The notes under the pieces were generated by a model. It searched no databases. It was not told the origin of the DNA and saw nothing but the letters and a program-made list of their open reading frames with translations. From the NCBI GenBank assembly GCA_030268105.1, contig BSDZ01000079.1, positions 3,896,001 through 3,960,000 on the forward strand: a stretch of 64,000 nucleotides of DNA. Direction: 5' to 3'. Shown here in pieces: positions 1 through 12,740 of this stretch (the stretch's first letter is position 1; each line of letters opens with the position of its first letter). Source of the DNA: Volvox africanus. Its lineage: Eukaryota > Chlorophyta > Chlorophyceae > Chlamydomonadales > Volvocaceae. Both the position numbers and the translations under genes were made by a program.

Positions 1-665
1 AGAACGGAAGAGCCCAGCGGAAGAGCTCTGGCCGAGCGCCGCTTCATTGAAAGAGGCGGTTGGCCTGTCGGCCAGATTCTGCACATAACTCATATACATA
101 TAAAAAAAACCGGATATAGGATATGTTGTAATTGACCTGTCAGGTAATTTGGATAATCGTGTGTGTTAAACCCTTGGAAGCATTACACACTTATCACAAG
201 ACAGCGAACAAACCCACTTTCACGAGCTAAAATGTTGCACCAATTCCAATTTTCCGTGGTGCGATTGCACCACCGACGTGTTCATGAAAGGGTGGCCCCG
301 GTACCTCCTATGAAACATCATCATAGACGGGTCCGCTGCATTCAGCAAGGCCTGCCTGCATCACATCGCGCTGAGGATGCTTCACGCTACACAGCCCGAT
401 CATCTTTCACGGCTGGTAAGCTTGCTAAGACTAGGATGGTAAATTTTCGCCATCCCTGCTAGTTGATGCTCATAACAAAGTTGTCTGGAAATCTTGCAGA
501 CCAAGACACAACATCGTCAACGAACGGGGCAGCGCTGTCTGCATCTTCGCCATCTGTTTATTCTTTCGGAAGCTTGAATGTCGAAGAGGTCGGGCTTCGT
601 CAACATACGTACTATCCTTTGAAATGCCTATGGAAGACGTATATGTATATTTTGTATGCGTACAG
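1..665. other. 5' region of the G6PD gene, N-terminal exons unresolved
   Basis: No coding exon can be fixed here. Plant plastid G6PDH has a transit peptide ahead of the nucleotide-binding domain, so one or more first exons are expected in this stretch. One candidate begins after a GCAG acceptor near 499 and reads a Ser/Thr/Ala-rich segment ([15 protein letters not shown]), ending near 588 before a poor GTCGGG donor. Its end phase would fit the exon at 666. A second candidate is the basic, Ser-rich reading between about 160 and 460. Neither can be proved from sequence alone. Confidence 0.3.
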
Positions 666-3600
666 GCATATGACCTTGAGCGCAACGAATGGGGAACAAC
701 TTCGCTCAGCGTAGTCGTTGTCGGCGCCTCCGGCGACCTTGCCAAGAAGAAAATCTTTCCTGCTTTATTTGCTCTTTTTTATGAGGGGCTATTGCCAGCG
801 GTGAGTGGCTATAGGACGGGAAGGATCTTGTCGAGGGTGCAGCGGCTGCACCTGGAAGCGGAGCAGTACATACACATGGTCGTACAGGGGGACTTGCACT
901 GTGACCAACTTCGGATCTTACAGTTGAAGGTCTGAGTCCTCAACCTAGCTTTAATCCTATACGTGAAACCAGGAGTTTCACATTTTTGGTTTCGCAAGGA
1001 GCAAAATGACGGATGCCGAGTTCAGGGACGTTATTGCGTCGACGCTCAGCTGCAGGATTTCGGCGAGGTACGTAAGCGTGGATGCTTGGAGAGAGAGCGA
1101 TTATGTTCAATGGTCATCAAGTCAGACCTGATACAAGCTATAGCTTAAAGTGCATTTTTACGTTGGCCTCGGCCTAAACCTGTTCGTTGATGGCATGTGG
1201 ATGTGTCACCCTCTCCATTCAATTTATCTGTGATCCCCTCCTGATTGCAGGGATAAGTGCCAGGAAAAGCAGGAAGACTTCCTACGGCGTTGCTTCTACA
1301 GTCCGGTGCGGGATGGTGTGGTTTTTGGGTGGGGGGGATGGACATCTTATGAGGGCTGTCTTCTGAGAGCATTCAACCTTGTGGGTTCGCATCCGAAGAG
1401 CTTATTGATTTTGTACAGGAACTGCTTCGAGTCGACGAAGACTCCCACGCATCTTTGTCTCGCAGGGCCAGTACGACAAGGCGGATTCATTTCAAGAGCT
1501 TAACCGCCGGATGAGCGAGGTTGAAACGGCCAGCGGCAAGCAGCGTGCAAACCGCATGTTTTTCCTGTCCATTCCGCCCAACGTATTTATTGCGGCAGCA
1601 GGGGGGGCCGCAGATTTCTGCTCTACCAGGTGAGCTTGGTGGATTGGTCGATGAGTAGGCGTCTGTTCTGTGATTAGTGGGATGTGGATTGCCTAATGAA
1701 GGTTACTGAGGCTGGGTTGTTACGACAGTCTTGGTGAAAAACAAAGGCTGCCAATCGACCCCCGGCCCTACGCTGGGCATGCGATTACGTAGGACGTCAG
1801 CTGGAAAGGGCGATTGGAATCTGATAGTGCCATCTGGCGGGAGATGGAGAGCGAACAGAGCACGGCAGTTTGAGTTGTAATTCCACGCTTGCAGGATTAA
1901 TATCCCGGGACGTAAGCATCAGCAACAGTTCACGATCTATGTCTGCCACTGTCGACGATGTCTTTGCTTGCAGGACTGGCTGGACGCGGGTGATCGTGGA
2001 GAAGCCGTTTGGTCGAGATAGTGCCAGCAGTGCTGCCCTGGGACGGGGGCTTGCGGCACACCTGCGGGAAGAACAGATATACCGGATCGACCACTATCTG
2101 GGAAAGGAGCTCATCGAGAATTTGACGGTGAGCTGGCTTTTGGATGGCCACCCAAGCTCAACTACAGGCCCTCGGCACCTATTCGGGGATCCCTAGGTTC
2201 ATGTAGGAATCTCTTAAACGGGTCTAAATCCATACCGGGTGTTTGGTGCTGAACTTGTACAGGTACTTCGATTCAGCAACTTGGTGTTTGAGCCGCTCTG
2301 GTCGAGGCAATACATCCGAAACGTGCAGGTGGGAAAGGAGTAAGCACGTGGTAAGCACGCACATCTGCAGCAGGCTTCTCCTTGTGGAACAGGCCTGCAG
2401 GCGTGTGGATGGAGAGTGGAGGATGGTGTTTCCTGGGATGCTGCTTCCTATTTGTTTGAAAACTCCACACAAAACTCCGGCAGCTGTATAGGCATTTTTG
2501 ATGAAAAGATGGCGAGTAGATTAATTGCGGGAGTGGTTAATGGCTGACCATAGCTTTGATGTTGATCATTGCGTGAAAGTAACGTGGGTTGCGCCTGAAA
2601 TGCAGAGGCCATGGCGCAAGTGTAGTAATGCGTTGCTGTGGACAACGTTGTTGAACCCACCCTCTCTAAAATCACGTATCTTATTGCTCATTAGCCTGCC
2701 CGCGTTATGATGAGCCTGAAACCATCGGCAACCTGGCCCCACTGCCATCGGCATCGGGCAACACGTACCATGTCCCCTGGCCAGGTCGGGGAGGGGTTGC
2801 GGTCCGCCATCCCGATCTTTTTTTTACTATTGCAGAGGGTCTAGCTAACACGCGCGAGATGAGATGATGCACACGGTGTAGCTGACCCCTTCTATCCAAC
2901 TGGTCCGGGACGTTACAGATCGTCTTCAGCGAGAACTTTGGCACGGAGGGCCGGGGGGGCTACTTTGACCAGTACGGTATAATCCGTGACGTCATCCAGA
3001 ACCATCTGCTGCAGATCTTAGCGCTATTTGCAATGGAGCCGCCGGTGAGTGAGTGGGGTTTGTTCCCGCAAATAGCAGCAGAGTCCTGCGGTATTCGCGA
3101 AGGCATTGAAACAGGCACATTACTGTCGGTGCTGATGGGTTCGAGCAGTCAAATTGATAGGTGGGTGAGTTTGTCCACGACATTTGTCGTCATGTTATCC
3201 GCGCAAAGAGGGTGCCGAGTTGGGTTCGCATGCCCTGACTGCATTATGTAGGCCAGGTAACCTCATCTCCCTTCTTATTCGGATGTTGTCGCCAACAATA
3301 CGGGGAACCTACATAGTACATAGTTTTGCAAGGGTTGGGCATACACGCTTTTCGTCCGTTGAGCCGCAGAAATTTCCGTTTGCTGACTGAGGCTGGCCTC
3401 CGATGCGGCTCTTCTTTCCCTTCCTGTCCGCATCACATCACTTGACCCTCCTACCGGGGTTCGCATCCCTCGACCCACTGAAATCGCCACGCGTGTCATG
3501 CACGACGTCCTGACCCTTGTTGGTGTACGCACGATTTTGTTACCTGTCTTTTCCTGTCCTGTCCCAAACCTTCCTTTTTCCTGCTATGTCGTCACCGTCG

Positions 3601-6114
3601 TGCAGGTGAGCCTAGCTGCGGAGGACATCCGCAACGAGAAGGTCAAGGTACTCCGCTCAATGCGGACGGTGCAGCTTGAGGACACGGTGTTGGGGCAGTA
3701 TCGCTCTCGCCATCACGGGGGCCGTACCCTGCCTGGATACCTCGACGACGCAACGGTGCCGCCGGTGAGCGGGACGGGGGCCTAGAATGACAGAGGAGGA
3801 GTCCTTAAGCCTTGGATCTTAACCATGTTGGCGGTGTTGAACATTCTTTGCATACCAGATAAGATGAGTTAGCATACCAGTCTCCAGGATCTGACGTTGC
3901 GTTAATGATCGGTCTACAAGGAGAATTTCTCGATATGCCGCTTGGGAACCCCATGCGACAGGAAGTTATAACTTGTGTAACTGGCTCCATGAGCACGACT
4001 GTCAAAGACGTATCCTTCCGGATTATGAAGAGTTCACCCCTTGGTATTTTAATTCGCCCGTGAGAGGTTCGCTTGCGAATCGCCTAATCTCAGTGCATAC
4101 CGCATTTCCGTGCATAAGTTAAGGCGCACCCCCCTCTCCCGTCCCATTTTTGCATTCACCCTCCGACAGGGTAGCTTGACTCCCACCTTTGCCGCGTCTG
4201 CCATGTTCATCAACAACGCCCGATGGGACGGGGTGCCCTTCCTGCTCAAGGCTGGAAAGGCGCTGCACACCCGGAGGGCCGAGATACGGGTGCAGTTCAG
4301 GTGGGGCATGGAGAAGGAGAGACTGTAGGGTAGGGATAGCATATTGCCGCTTCGAGGTGAGGACAGACGGGTTTGCAGGAGCCGGCTACGGAGGCCATGG
4401 AGCTGCAAAGCGAGCCGACACTGCAGCTTTACGGTGCAGTGCGTTGAGCCAAATTACTATCTCAACGCAATCGACTACCCGCGGAGCTGTGCCATGGGGC
4501 TGCGATGCAGAAGCTCCTGTGTTGGACTTCGACCTATGTAGCATGTTGCGTTGCAACCTCATGCCGACTGTAACTGCTCCTTTTGTTGCCGTACTGCAGC
4601 TACATGCTTGATGTTGACTTTTGTTGCTACGGCTGTATATGGTAGGATGCTGCCAACATGGCTGAGATTTGCGTACTTCTGTGCTGAACGCTGTTACATA
4701 TCAGGCACGTTCCCGGCAACCTCTACAAACACAAGTTCGGCCCCGACCTGGATAGTGCCACCAATGAGCTTGTCATTCGAATTCAGCCCAAGGAGGCGAT
4801 CTACCTCAAGGTCAACAATAAGGTAACAGGGGCATGGGAACCTGAAGGGTGGTGTGGAGGACGGTTACATGGTAAATATGAGCGTGGTCTTGGATACACA
4901 AAAGGTTCACATATTGTCCTGCCGCTTGGGAACGAAAGAAGCCGCGGACTATTGTACGGCATACCGAAGTGCGAAATTGCCCAGCTTAGGCAGCAAGAGC
5001 AGGCAGGTAACCTCTACGCTTGCTGATTCGGCTTTTCCGAGCATGTTGAAAGATTGGCAGCTACCGATGGTGGGATAGCGATGGCACCTAAGAATGGCGT
5101 TCACACTGCTTCCCCCTGATGTCGATGAGCACATGGCACAGTCTCGTATGCGATGACTCACATACCTCGGCAAACATTTCCTAGCTCAGTGGTGCAGCTT
5201 GCGAATGGTTTAGGGACCCAGGTACGAGTGTCCTCCCCACATGTTCTGGCGCGTGCTGGCGGCTCTGTTTGACTTTGTATTGTTTTATATTCTTTATAAT
5301 TCTATACCCGTCCGCGATAGGATAGTCCGCTCCGTTCCTCTCGTGTGCCCGTCACTCTGACATGCGTATCCGCTGAACTGTAGGTGCCCGGCCTGGGTCT
5401 GCGCCTGGACACCACCCGGCTGGACCTGCAGTATCAAAGCGCCTTCAGCCAAAAGGAGCTGCCGGATGCCTACGAGCGACTGCTGCTGGATGTGGTGAAT
5501 GGTGGGTTGGATGACTTGGGCCAGGTGGCACCCAGGTTAAGGTACTTAGGTTTGGGTATTGGGATGTGCGCCGCCTCAACGGAGCGAGTTGCTTAGGAAG
5601 TTGGCTTTATTGCCTGCTCACCTGGCCGCCGTCATCCTGCGCACACAATAAATATGCCGCCTTGGTGTTGTGCAATTCCGGCCCCTTCTCTTCGATCACC
5701 AGGCGATAAACGCCTTTTCATCCGCTATGATGAGCTGGAGGCCGCCTGGGACCTGTTCACGCCGCTGCTGCACGAGATTGAGAGTCGAAAGGTGTGCGTA
5801 TATGATCGTGATACAGGGCGACACCTGCGCGCCAAGGCAGTTGTCACGCCATAGCTTTCACAGTTTTTCCAAATAAATCGGACAGACGCTTGCATTCCCC
5901 AGACATTTGTATGCAGGTTGGGCAAAGGATGCCAAAAAGAGTTGCACAATTTTGGGCTGTCATAATAACGAACCTCCCATGCTGTTAATGGGCGTTGCAG
6001 GTTGCACCGGAGTTATATCCGTACGGAAGTCGCGGGCCAGTAGGCGCACACTACCTCGCTGCTAAGTACGGTGTCAGGTGGGGCGACCTGGCGAACGAAG
6101 ATCCGGAAGAGTGA
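666..6114 (+). CDS. G6PD: Glucose-6-phosphate dehydrogenase, plastid type (5' end incomplete)
   Basis: Oxidises glucose-6-phosphate to 6-phosphogluconolactone and makes NADPH, the first step of the oxidative pentose phosphate pathway; a stromal location is inferred from its plant-plastid-type sequence. Exons with matching phase are 666-800, 973-1067, 1251-1305, 1466-1629, 1974-2127, 2263-2328, 2919-3044, 3606-3764, 4170-4300, 4705-4822, 5384-5501, 5703-5791 and 6001-6114. Together they give about 507 residues. Visible motifs are the NADP-binding [10 protein letters not shown] near the start, [10 protein letters not shown], the substrate and active-site [23 protein letters not shown], and the C-terminal [15 protein letters not shown]. 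The Cys pair CRISARDKC, with eight-residue spacing, matches the redox-regulatory cysteines of plant plastid isoforms, so thioredoxin control is inferred. The last exon ends in TGA at 6112-6114. A TGTAA lies at 6814. The initiator exon and transit peptide are not resolved. Confidence 0.96.
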
Positions 6115-7333
6115 TGCGTACGGCGACCTGGCGTGACTTTGTCTCATTCTCTAAGCTGGTCTGTTAGTGAGTTCTGCCGATATTGTGCCAAATTCAGGCT
6201 TCGTGCCGAGTGTCAGGAGAGGCTGGACTGGTATGTTGGCGCTTTTGCACTTTTTAGGCTAACGTCCTTAACTCTGAAGTCGGCACATCGGCTAATATTC
6301 TTTTCCTATCCTGCCGCAGTTTGGTGGGTGTCGGTATCGTGATTGCGTCGAATCTCATGTTACCTCGCAGAATAGAAAGATGTCAACGTGTTTGCAGCGC
6401 ATTTTCTCGTTTAACATAAGCAAAGTCAGATGCGTGCTCAACCTATTATGGAGTTGGGGGGAGAGCCGAATGTGTGGTTGATGGCTTGGGACACGGTGAT
6501 CAGCTAACAGTGTTTAGCAAGGTAACCATAATTATGGTGAGGTGGCAGGTGGTACAACAACGTATATATCATTTACGGAATAGTGAAATCGGCTACTTGC
6601 TTACGAGCTGTCGTAGAAACTGCCGGTCTTTCAGCGACATCATGGTTGCTAGAGTGCCAAAACAGCCTTTAAATGGCCTATGAACCGTATCGGTTATGGA
6701 TTAAGCAAGGGCAATTGCCCTCGACTTAAGTAACTACCTCAGTAGTGTGCCGCCCACAATTCCGATCGTCATATGGATATGTGAACCAAGTACACGCTTT
6801 CTTGAATAGGGTCTGTAAACAAGCAACGCAATATGCTGCAAAACCCGATGTATTCTTCGTCCGTTTAAATTTAACGTAGTGATACTGCAACGCACGAATA
6901 CACTTTGCTCCATTTAGCGGACTGCACTGATGCCGCAACAACGGTAGCTAAGTATGGTGATATGCATATGCCCAGTCCATCTCTACCTCCCGCAAGCAGG
7001 CAGCTGAACTGAGTTTCACACTAGCCTTTGCCACTAGACAGTATGCAGAGCGCTTTCACCAATGGCGCTCATTATCCACGATGAGCGGTTGTTGTCGACA
7101 TCTGTTGCAATGGCAGCTATCCGGCCGTGCAAGGACTTCCGGCGACGCTTGTCTGCCCTTGACACCTTCCATGCCAGCACAAGGTCGGGCCAACGTGCAG
7201 TCAGCACTAAGCAAGTGTCCAGGTCTAGGAGATCCAGTGTCCTCCGTCTTGCACCAGAGCTATTGAAGTATCCGTTAAATCTAATGCCGATTGATATTAA
7301 GTGATCGACAGAGAGAGGCCAATCCAAAGTCTC
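6115..7333. other. Convergent 3' intergenic region, G6PD / DCP5
   Basis: About 1.2 kb between two genes that point at each other. It should hold both 3' untranslated regions. The only signal noted is TGTAA at 6814-6818 on the + strand, about 700 bases after the G6PD stop, a usual volvocine 3'UTR length. No splice-compatible coding segment was seen on either strand. Confidence 0.5.
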
Positions 7334-9780
7334 CTAGTTGCGCCCACGGCCACCGCGACCTCCGCCAGCCGGCACGCCCGTGGACAGAGGCCGCAACCCA
7401 CGACCGCCACCTGGTCCGCCATCGCGACCACCACCCTGCGGACATAGTTGACCAACGATGTTTATGAGATACATTGCTCGGTATTGCATGAACACTGGTG
7501 GCATACATGTGGCATGCAAACAACTTTTTATTGTGTCAATAGAAGTTATGCCCATAGCTCGTACCCGGCCGCCCATGTCGCCTCGGCCCCGGCCGCCCCG
7601 GCCCCGGCCACGTCCTCCATAGTTGTAGCTGTGCCGCAGGCCACCAAGGCCGCCGAAAGTCTCCATGTCCAACCGCCGCGCGTCAGCCGCACGCTGCCTG
7701 CCATCCCCCCGGCCATCCATGCGGCTGCCCCCGGGCGCACCACCACCTGATCCAGCTGCGCTGTCAAGGTGCAAGCGCTCAAGAGTTTCACATGAAATAG
7801 CATCAAAAAAGTCATCTCGAACATAAGCGCCCCGAGGCTTTACTGCCTCCGCAATTTCCTGTGTGCAAGTGAAAGGAAAACCCCGGCATCAATCCTACTG
7901 TGCGTTCGATAAGTGAGGTGGACAAGGCAAGCGAAAGAGGATCATAAATAGGACAATAAAGATGCATCACTGTGCTACCATCTCTGCCGCCCAGCGTAAA
8001 CCCCAGGCACGATCCAGAGGGTACCGATCAGAGCACCCATGCTGGCATACCTTCGCCACCTCCTCTTTCTTGAACTTCGCGTTTTGTTCCTCAAAGTTGA
8101 AATCCTCCGCGGGCACCGGCAAAGGCATGGGAGAAGATGTCGTTGCCGGAGGTGCTGCCGCTGCAACTGCTGCAGTTGGCGCGACTGGACGAGGTGCAGG
8201 TGCTGCCGCAGGACCACGACCACCTGGTGGTGGTGGCGCACCCCGGGACCCATTCACCTGGTAGGGCGCCTGCGGCCCATTACGGCCGCCTCCACGCCCC
8301 ACCTGAGAAGCCCCGGGCGGGGGACCCCTGCCAGCAGCCCCACCGCGGCCAACTGCAGGGATGCAATAGCAGCGTTGTAGAAACGAATTTCGTTAAGCCG
8401 CCTCTCCGGAATCAGTAGGGCACGAAGAAAGGCCCCATAATAAGCCAGCCCCGATTCACGCCAAGCGACCAGGAAGCCTAGCATCTCGACATGATTAACC
8501 AAACCCTATCCGTACACATACCAGCGGCGGCCTGTGCGTAGTTGGAGGGCTTCGAGGGCGGCTGTTGGGGAGCTGGGGGCGGACGCGGAGCTGCTGGCGC
8601 GACCTTCACCTGCGGTGCCACCTTCTGTGCTGACGCCGGCGCCGCAGGTGGGGCGCTGGCCCTGCAACATATGATCCAAGGTGGAACATTCACTCGGATG
8701 ACCTCGAACAAGCCGTTGCATCAATGCACTGCTAATGACGGTAAAAGGATTTCATGACTCTGAAGCGCCCTTTGCCATACATCCCCGAGGTAAAGCTCCC
8801 TTCAAGGGCACAGACAATCTCACGTATACGCAGGTTGCGGTGGCGGCGGCGCCTGAGGCTGCGGTGGCTGCTGAGGCGCTGTTGGGGCCCACTGATCCGA
8901 CCCTGGACACGGGATGAAAAAGAGATCCGGCCAGGCTCAGTTTCAGAGACAAGGAGGTTAACACTTTTACTAAGGTATCACTCCTGCAGTTTCCGCGATG
9001 CGCATGTATTATGGGCCCCCCAGGGAGGTACTACTCACCGTACACCGGCGCTGGCGTTGCGTAAGGTTGCGCGGTGGGAACAGATGGTTGAGCCCACGGA
9101 TTCTACAAGCGTATTACAGGCAACGGTTGATGCGAGATGGCATGCAATCGTGCTGGGAAAGTCGCCTTGCAGCTTCCGAAAAGACCAGCCTACTGTTGGT
9201 CAACGTCGGTTTTGAAGCACTGCATATATAAATCCAGCTGATAGAAATAATAGGTTCCAAACTTGTTGCGACTTACTGACTGAACAGGGTCACTTGGCGG
9301 GGGTGGGGCTGGCGCTGGAGCAGGAGCAGGAGCTGCGGGCGCAGCTCCTGGTGCTGTTGGTGGAAGGCCCAAGACCGTAAGGTCCTTAATATCATCACCT
9401 GCACGAAGATCAAAGCCATATGATTGTAAGGCTGCCTAACTTTGCAGATCGCATCCCAGGGAGCAAAGGCTGATAAGGCTTCTAATGCTATGCCGCGCCC
9501 ACCCTTGAAAATGATATAATCGTAGACCTCGTTGCTGGGGGGTACTTGCGGCCCGCCGACTCGTCGTCCTTCCGTCCCGAAAGACCTCACTGCAAGAAAC
9601 ATGAGAAGGCCCGGGCACTTTGCAAACAAGGGCGCCAACGCTACAGATGGCCCTTCTTCTGTCACCTTGAGACAGAGCGATGCTGCTCTCCTCCATATTG
9701 ATGTTGTAAAGGATGCCCTCATAGCGGATGTCACTCTTGGAAACGAGACTAATCATCGAGTTCAGGTAATTCTCCGCCAT
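7334..9780 (-). CDS. DCP5: LSM14 / SCD6 / DCP5 family mRNA-decapping protein
   Basis: Cytoplasmic RNA-binding protein of P-bodies. Family members (Scd6, Trailer hitch, LSM14, plant DCP5) repress translation and help the DCP1-DCP2 decapping complex. Exons on the minus strand: 9780-9666, 9589-9503, 9398-9277, 9102-9039, 8902-8824, 8661-8522, 8352-8051, 7858-7565 and 7435-7334. All phases agree and give a complete 434-residue protein. An N-terminal LSm14 domain starts [20 protein letters not shown] and runs to about residue 76 ([11 protein letters not shown]). A long Pro/Ala/Gln-rich linker follows. The DFDF box is [19 protein letters not shown]. The FFD box reads [19 protein letters not shown], and the TFG box reads [11 protein letters not shown]. 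The tail is RGG-rich ([13 protein letters not shown]) and ends RGGRGRN. The start is the ATG at 9780, which begins directly with the LSm fold. Confidence 0.95.
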
Positions 9781-12043
9781 CTTGCCTTAACTTACAGGGC
9801 GCAGGCCCCTAAACGTCTTAACCAAGTAGTTTAACCCGGACTCCCTGTCTCCAAGTGGGGAACTCACAAATTGCTTCCCGTACGACAACGTACTGAAAGC
9901 GCTGAAAGCGCGAAAGGCAAGCACAATTACGGTTGTTTATCGATTTACGGAAGATATTGGCTTTATAACGTCTGTGGGCATGTGGAGAGCTGTCTCTAGG
10001 CGGTGTTCATCAAGGTGCCAGGGTGTGACGGCAGAAAGAAGAAACGACCCAACAAAACTCAACACTAGTTTGGGCTTGAGTTTAACCATCCATAGAATAT
10101 TATACTTATGTTCACTGGTACCATTTAAGAACCCTTGGCTCGACCGTGCAAGCCGCCAACCTTGACCGGCAGGACCATGTCCCAACAAGCGACAATCTTC
10201 AATCAAGGACACGACACCGGGTTAGGGTACAATTTTGCGTAGCTTGTTTTGGGTTGGATGGAGTAATATTGTCGTTCATTAACCTTTTCCGCCTCTTTTA
10301 CTGTACTCTACTCCAACCTCAAGCTCAATTGCACTCTCCAGGCCCCCCCCGCTGGCATCCGGCGAAACCCATTCTGCTCTACAGGCCATGGCCTTATCTA
10401 GCCCAAGCCATTAAACTCATTGTCAACGGTACCTGTGCCGCTGAATCGCCCCCAGCCTACGGGTCACTCACATTCCTTTCCACGAAGTTCATGCGGCTTC
10501 TTCCACATTGCCAATCCCTTAGCTCTTACTCCTTGTGATCGTTTAGGAAAGTACCACTCTCTCTCGTCTCTGCTTCCCATCGATGCACCCTTTAGCATCC
10601 AGTTCCGCCAAATATGCCGCACCCAATCCTTGCCCACGCTCCAATCCGACTGCCATACGAGCACGGTTACACTGTCCATTCCATATGCTTGAACCCTCCA
10701 TGGAAGCAGAGGTTCAAAGCTGCATTCCTACAGTGAAAACCTTAAACCTTACTAACAGTGGCAAAGGAGTCAAGAAATACAGGCAAGCCTGGTGGAGGAA
10801 GGATTGGTTCTGCAAATGAAGCTTGGTCCTGGGATTGCACACGTGGTTATAAGTATGGAAGCCGCCAAGAAGCCGTCAGCATAATAAGGAGTTGTCTCGC
10901 AGCATCGGGACTGCATACGAAAGTCCGTCGGTTGTATGTGGACGCTTGGAGCACTGGGCCCACTGAATTTGGGCTGCCCAGAGCACGAATGGTTCAGTGC
11001 ACTGTGGCGCGAGATGCTGTTTGTGCTGCTTTGGCCAGGCCAGCTCTCAAGATGCTCAACATGTACGCTGCATGGCGACCGGGGTCACCTGACCGTCGTC
11101 GCGTCGCGTCGAAACCCTTGCGACAGCTAGCCGTTTGTGCGGGAATCACTTTTGGAAATATGTGGCATCTTACTACAAGTCGAATATCCCCGCCAAAAGT
11201 AACTCGTGTATACCAGCGCTTCCGTATCAATTTATCGAGCGGCACCGTATCCACCTCCCAAGGAGACTTCAACAAAAGTGGATAATCAGTGGATAACCCG
11301 CATCCCTGGCCATCCATTTTGTTGAAGTCTCCAAATCCCAAGGAACTACTCATTGCGCACGCACGCGCGTACTGCTGGTGTACATGATCCCAATACCTCA
11401 TCGGTTCGAATTTCCACACCGGGCAGGCATAGTCAGATAATTCATGTTACACGTCAGTGTTGTCACTGTCCTCCGCTGCTTCAATAACTGCCCACGGAGA
11501 ATGAGGGCCACATATCGGCACTTAGACTATAGAATAGAGCTTCACTATAGAATCATGTTTATGTCCCAGTATATTGTTGTGATCCCATTCGATATGTTTA
11601 GGTGTCCGACTACGCCAGGTCCGGCTCTAAGCGTGCGCGCGGAGGACCTGCGATATGCAAAAGGAAGCTCTCTGAGAGCATGCAACGAAAATCATTTTTG
11701 TGATAAAACTGTTTACCATGAACAATAATCCTACATTAAGCATCGACGCAAAACGAGTTAAAAGCATTATGGATGATACGGTTGCACAGTTCTTTGCTAT
11801 AATAGCAACGCAGGTTGTGTAAACTGAAAAGCAGGGAATGTATGGCTCAATTGGATCCTGTCGTCCACCTGCAGTACTGAGTGTAAGCCAGCCGGTTTGC
11901 CCTTGAGTTGAACCAGGGCTGAGGAACAGCTGTCTTTCGCTTTCGCCAAAGCTCGCGTGCGGTTTGCAGCACCTTCTTAGACCTGACGTCGGCACACGCC
12001 GGGCGAGTCCATCTGTAGTTTAAGGGTTGCGATAGATTTGATC
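9781..12043. other. Intergenic region between DCP5 and the 12.0-kb gene
   Basis: About 2.3 kb upstream of two divergently transcribed genes. It should contain the DCP5 promoter just right of 9780 and that of the 12.0-kb gene near its right end. Open frames of up to about 175 codons exist (10758-11285) but show no domain and no convincing splice partner. The one structured element is an inverted repeat at 11262-11332, listed separately. Confidence 0.4.
11262..11332. repeat. Perfect 16-bp inverted repeat (hairpin)
   Basis: Left arm 11262-11277 (GGAGACTTCAACAAAA) and right arm 11317-11332 are exact reverse complements. Three further pairs form inside if one base is bulged. The spacer is 39 bases and carries two GTGGATAA copies. 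It lies in intergenic DNA. It could be a small foldback element or a transcribed hairpin; no target-site duplication was identified. Confidence 0.6.
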
Positions 12044-12740
12044 ATGGCATTTATTCTTGAATACCTTTCTTACGTTTGGACAAAGAACAATGACGATGCT
12101 GCCTCGTACAAAGAATGGACAGACTTCCTTGATGTCGCGGAAAAGGACCGCAGGCGCGAGTAAGCGAATGCGCTATGAGGATATACCGTCCGCAAAACAT
12201 TTTGTTATGAGCGTGTGCTGTCCTGGTGATGTTTGTCGGTGCTGAGCCCATCCTCTTTACGTCGACGCAGCCGCATTATTTCGTGGCGGGAGCGTGTGAT
12301 GTACGATGACTATGCGGTGAATGCTGAGGAGCCGATCGTCTACAAGCGCACCGCCGGGTAATTATCACCGTCTTGAGGGTCAGGGCCCGGATGCATCGGT
12401 TACCGCGCTGTGACACCTGTTTGGACATTTCAAACGTAATGGAAACAGGTTTGTTTGGCGCGAGGTGGACCATACGGGAAAACACAAGAATCACAATCAC
12501 ACGGTGAGTCGTCATTCACAACCACGGACTGGATCGCCTGTGCGCGGAAACTTCCAATCTTATTTCCGTGCTACCCTATGGTGGTAACCCTTTCCCCTTG
12601 CCAAGTACATGTACAACTTGCAAACGTTCGGCCATCGGGTATATAGCCGGCGGGACCCAGCAGAGCTCGCTGCTGCTCACGCGGTGGTGGCAGACCGCGT
12701 CACCAAGGGGGACCTGGGCGGTCTGTCGCCGTTGGCGTGA
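12044..12740 (+). CDS. Uncharacterised small charged protein (130 aa)
   Basis: Not recognised. Four exons join with consistent phase: 12044-12159, 12271-12357, 12449-12503 and 12606-12740. The protein starts MAFILEYLSYVWTKNNDDAA and is rich in Tyr, Trp, Asp and Arg. It has a His/Asn stretch (KHKNHNHT) at the end of exon 3 and then YMYNLQTFGHRVYSRRDP. No transmembrane segment or Cys motif is seen. The ATG at 12044 is the first in frame, but an upstream exon cannot be excluded. The frame closes with TGA at 12738-12740 after LSPLA. A -1 shift at that point would extend it by 27 protein-like residues to TAA at 12818-12820, so the true C-terminus is uncertain. The good donors and acceptors make a real gene likely. 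Confidence 0.6.

Noticed and set aside
7448..7750. Plus-strand frames opposite the DCP5 exons
   Set aside because: They are antisense shadows of the Gly/Arg-rich DCP5 exons, which are fully explained on the minus strand.
10758..11285. 175-codon open frame on the + strand
   Set aside because: No domain, no splice-compatible neighbours and a composition like the surrounding intergenic DNA. The minus strand is also open over the same stretch.
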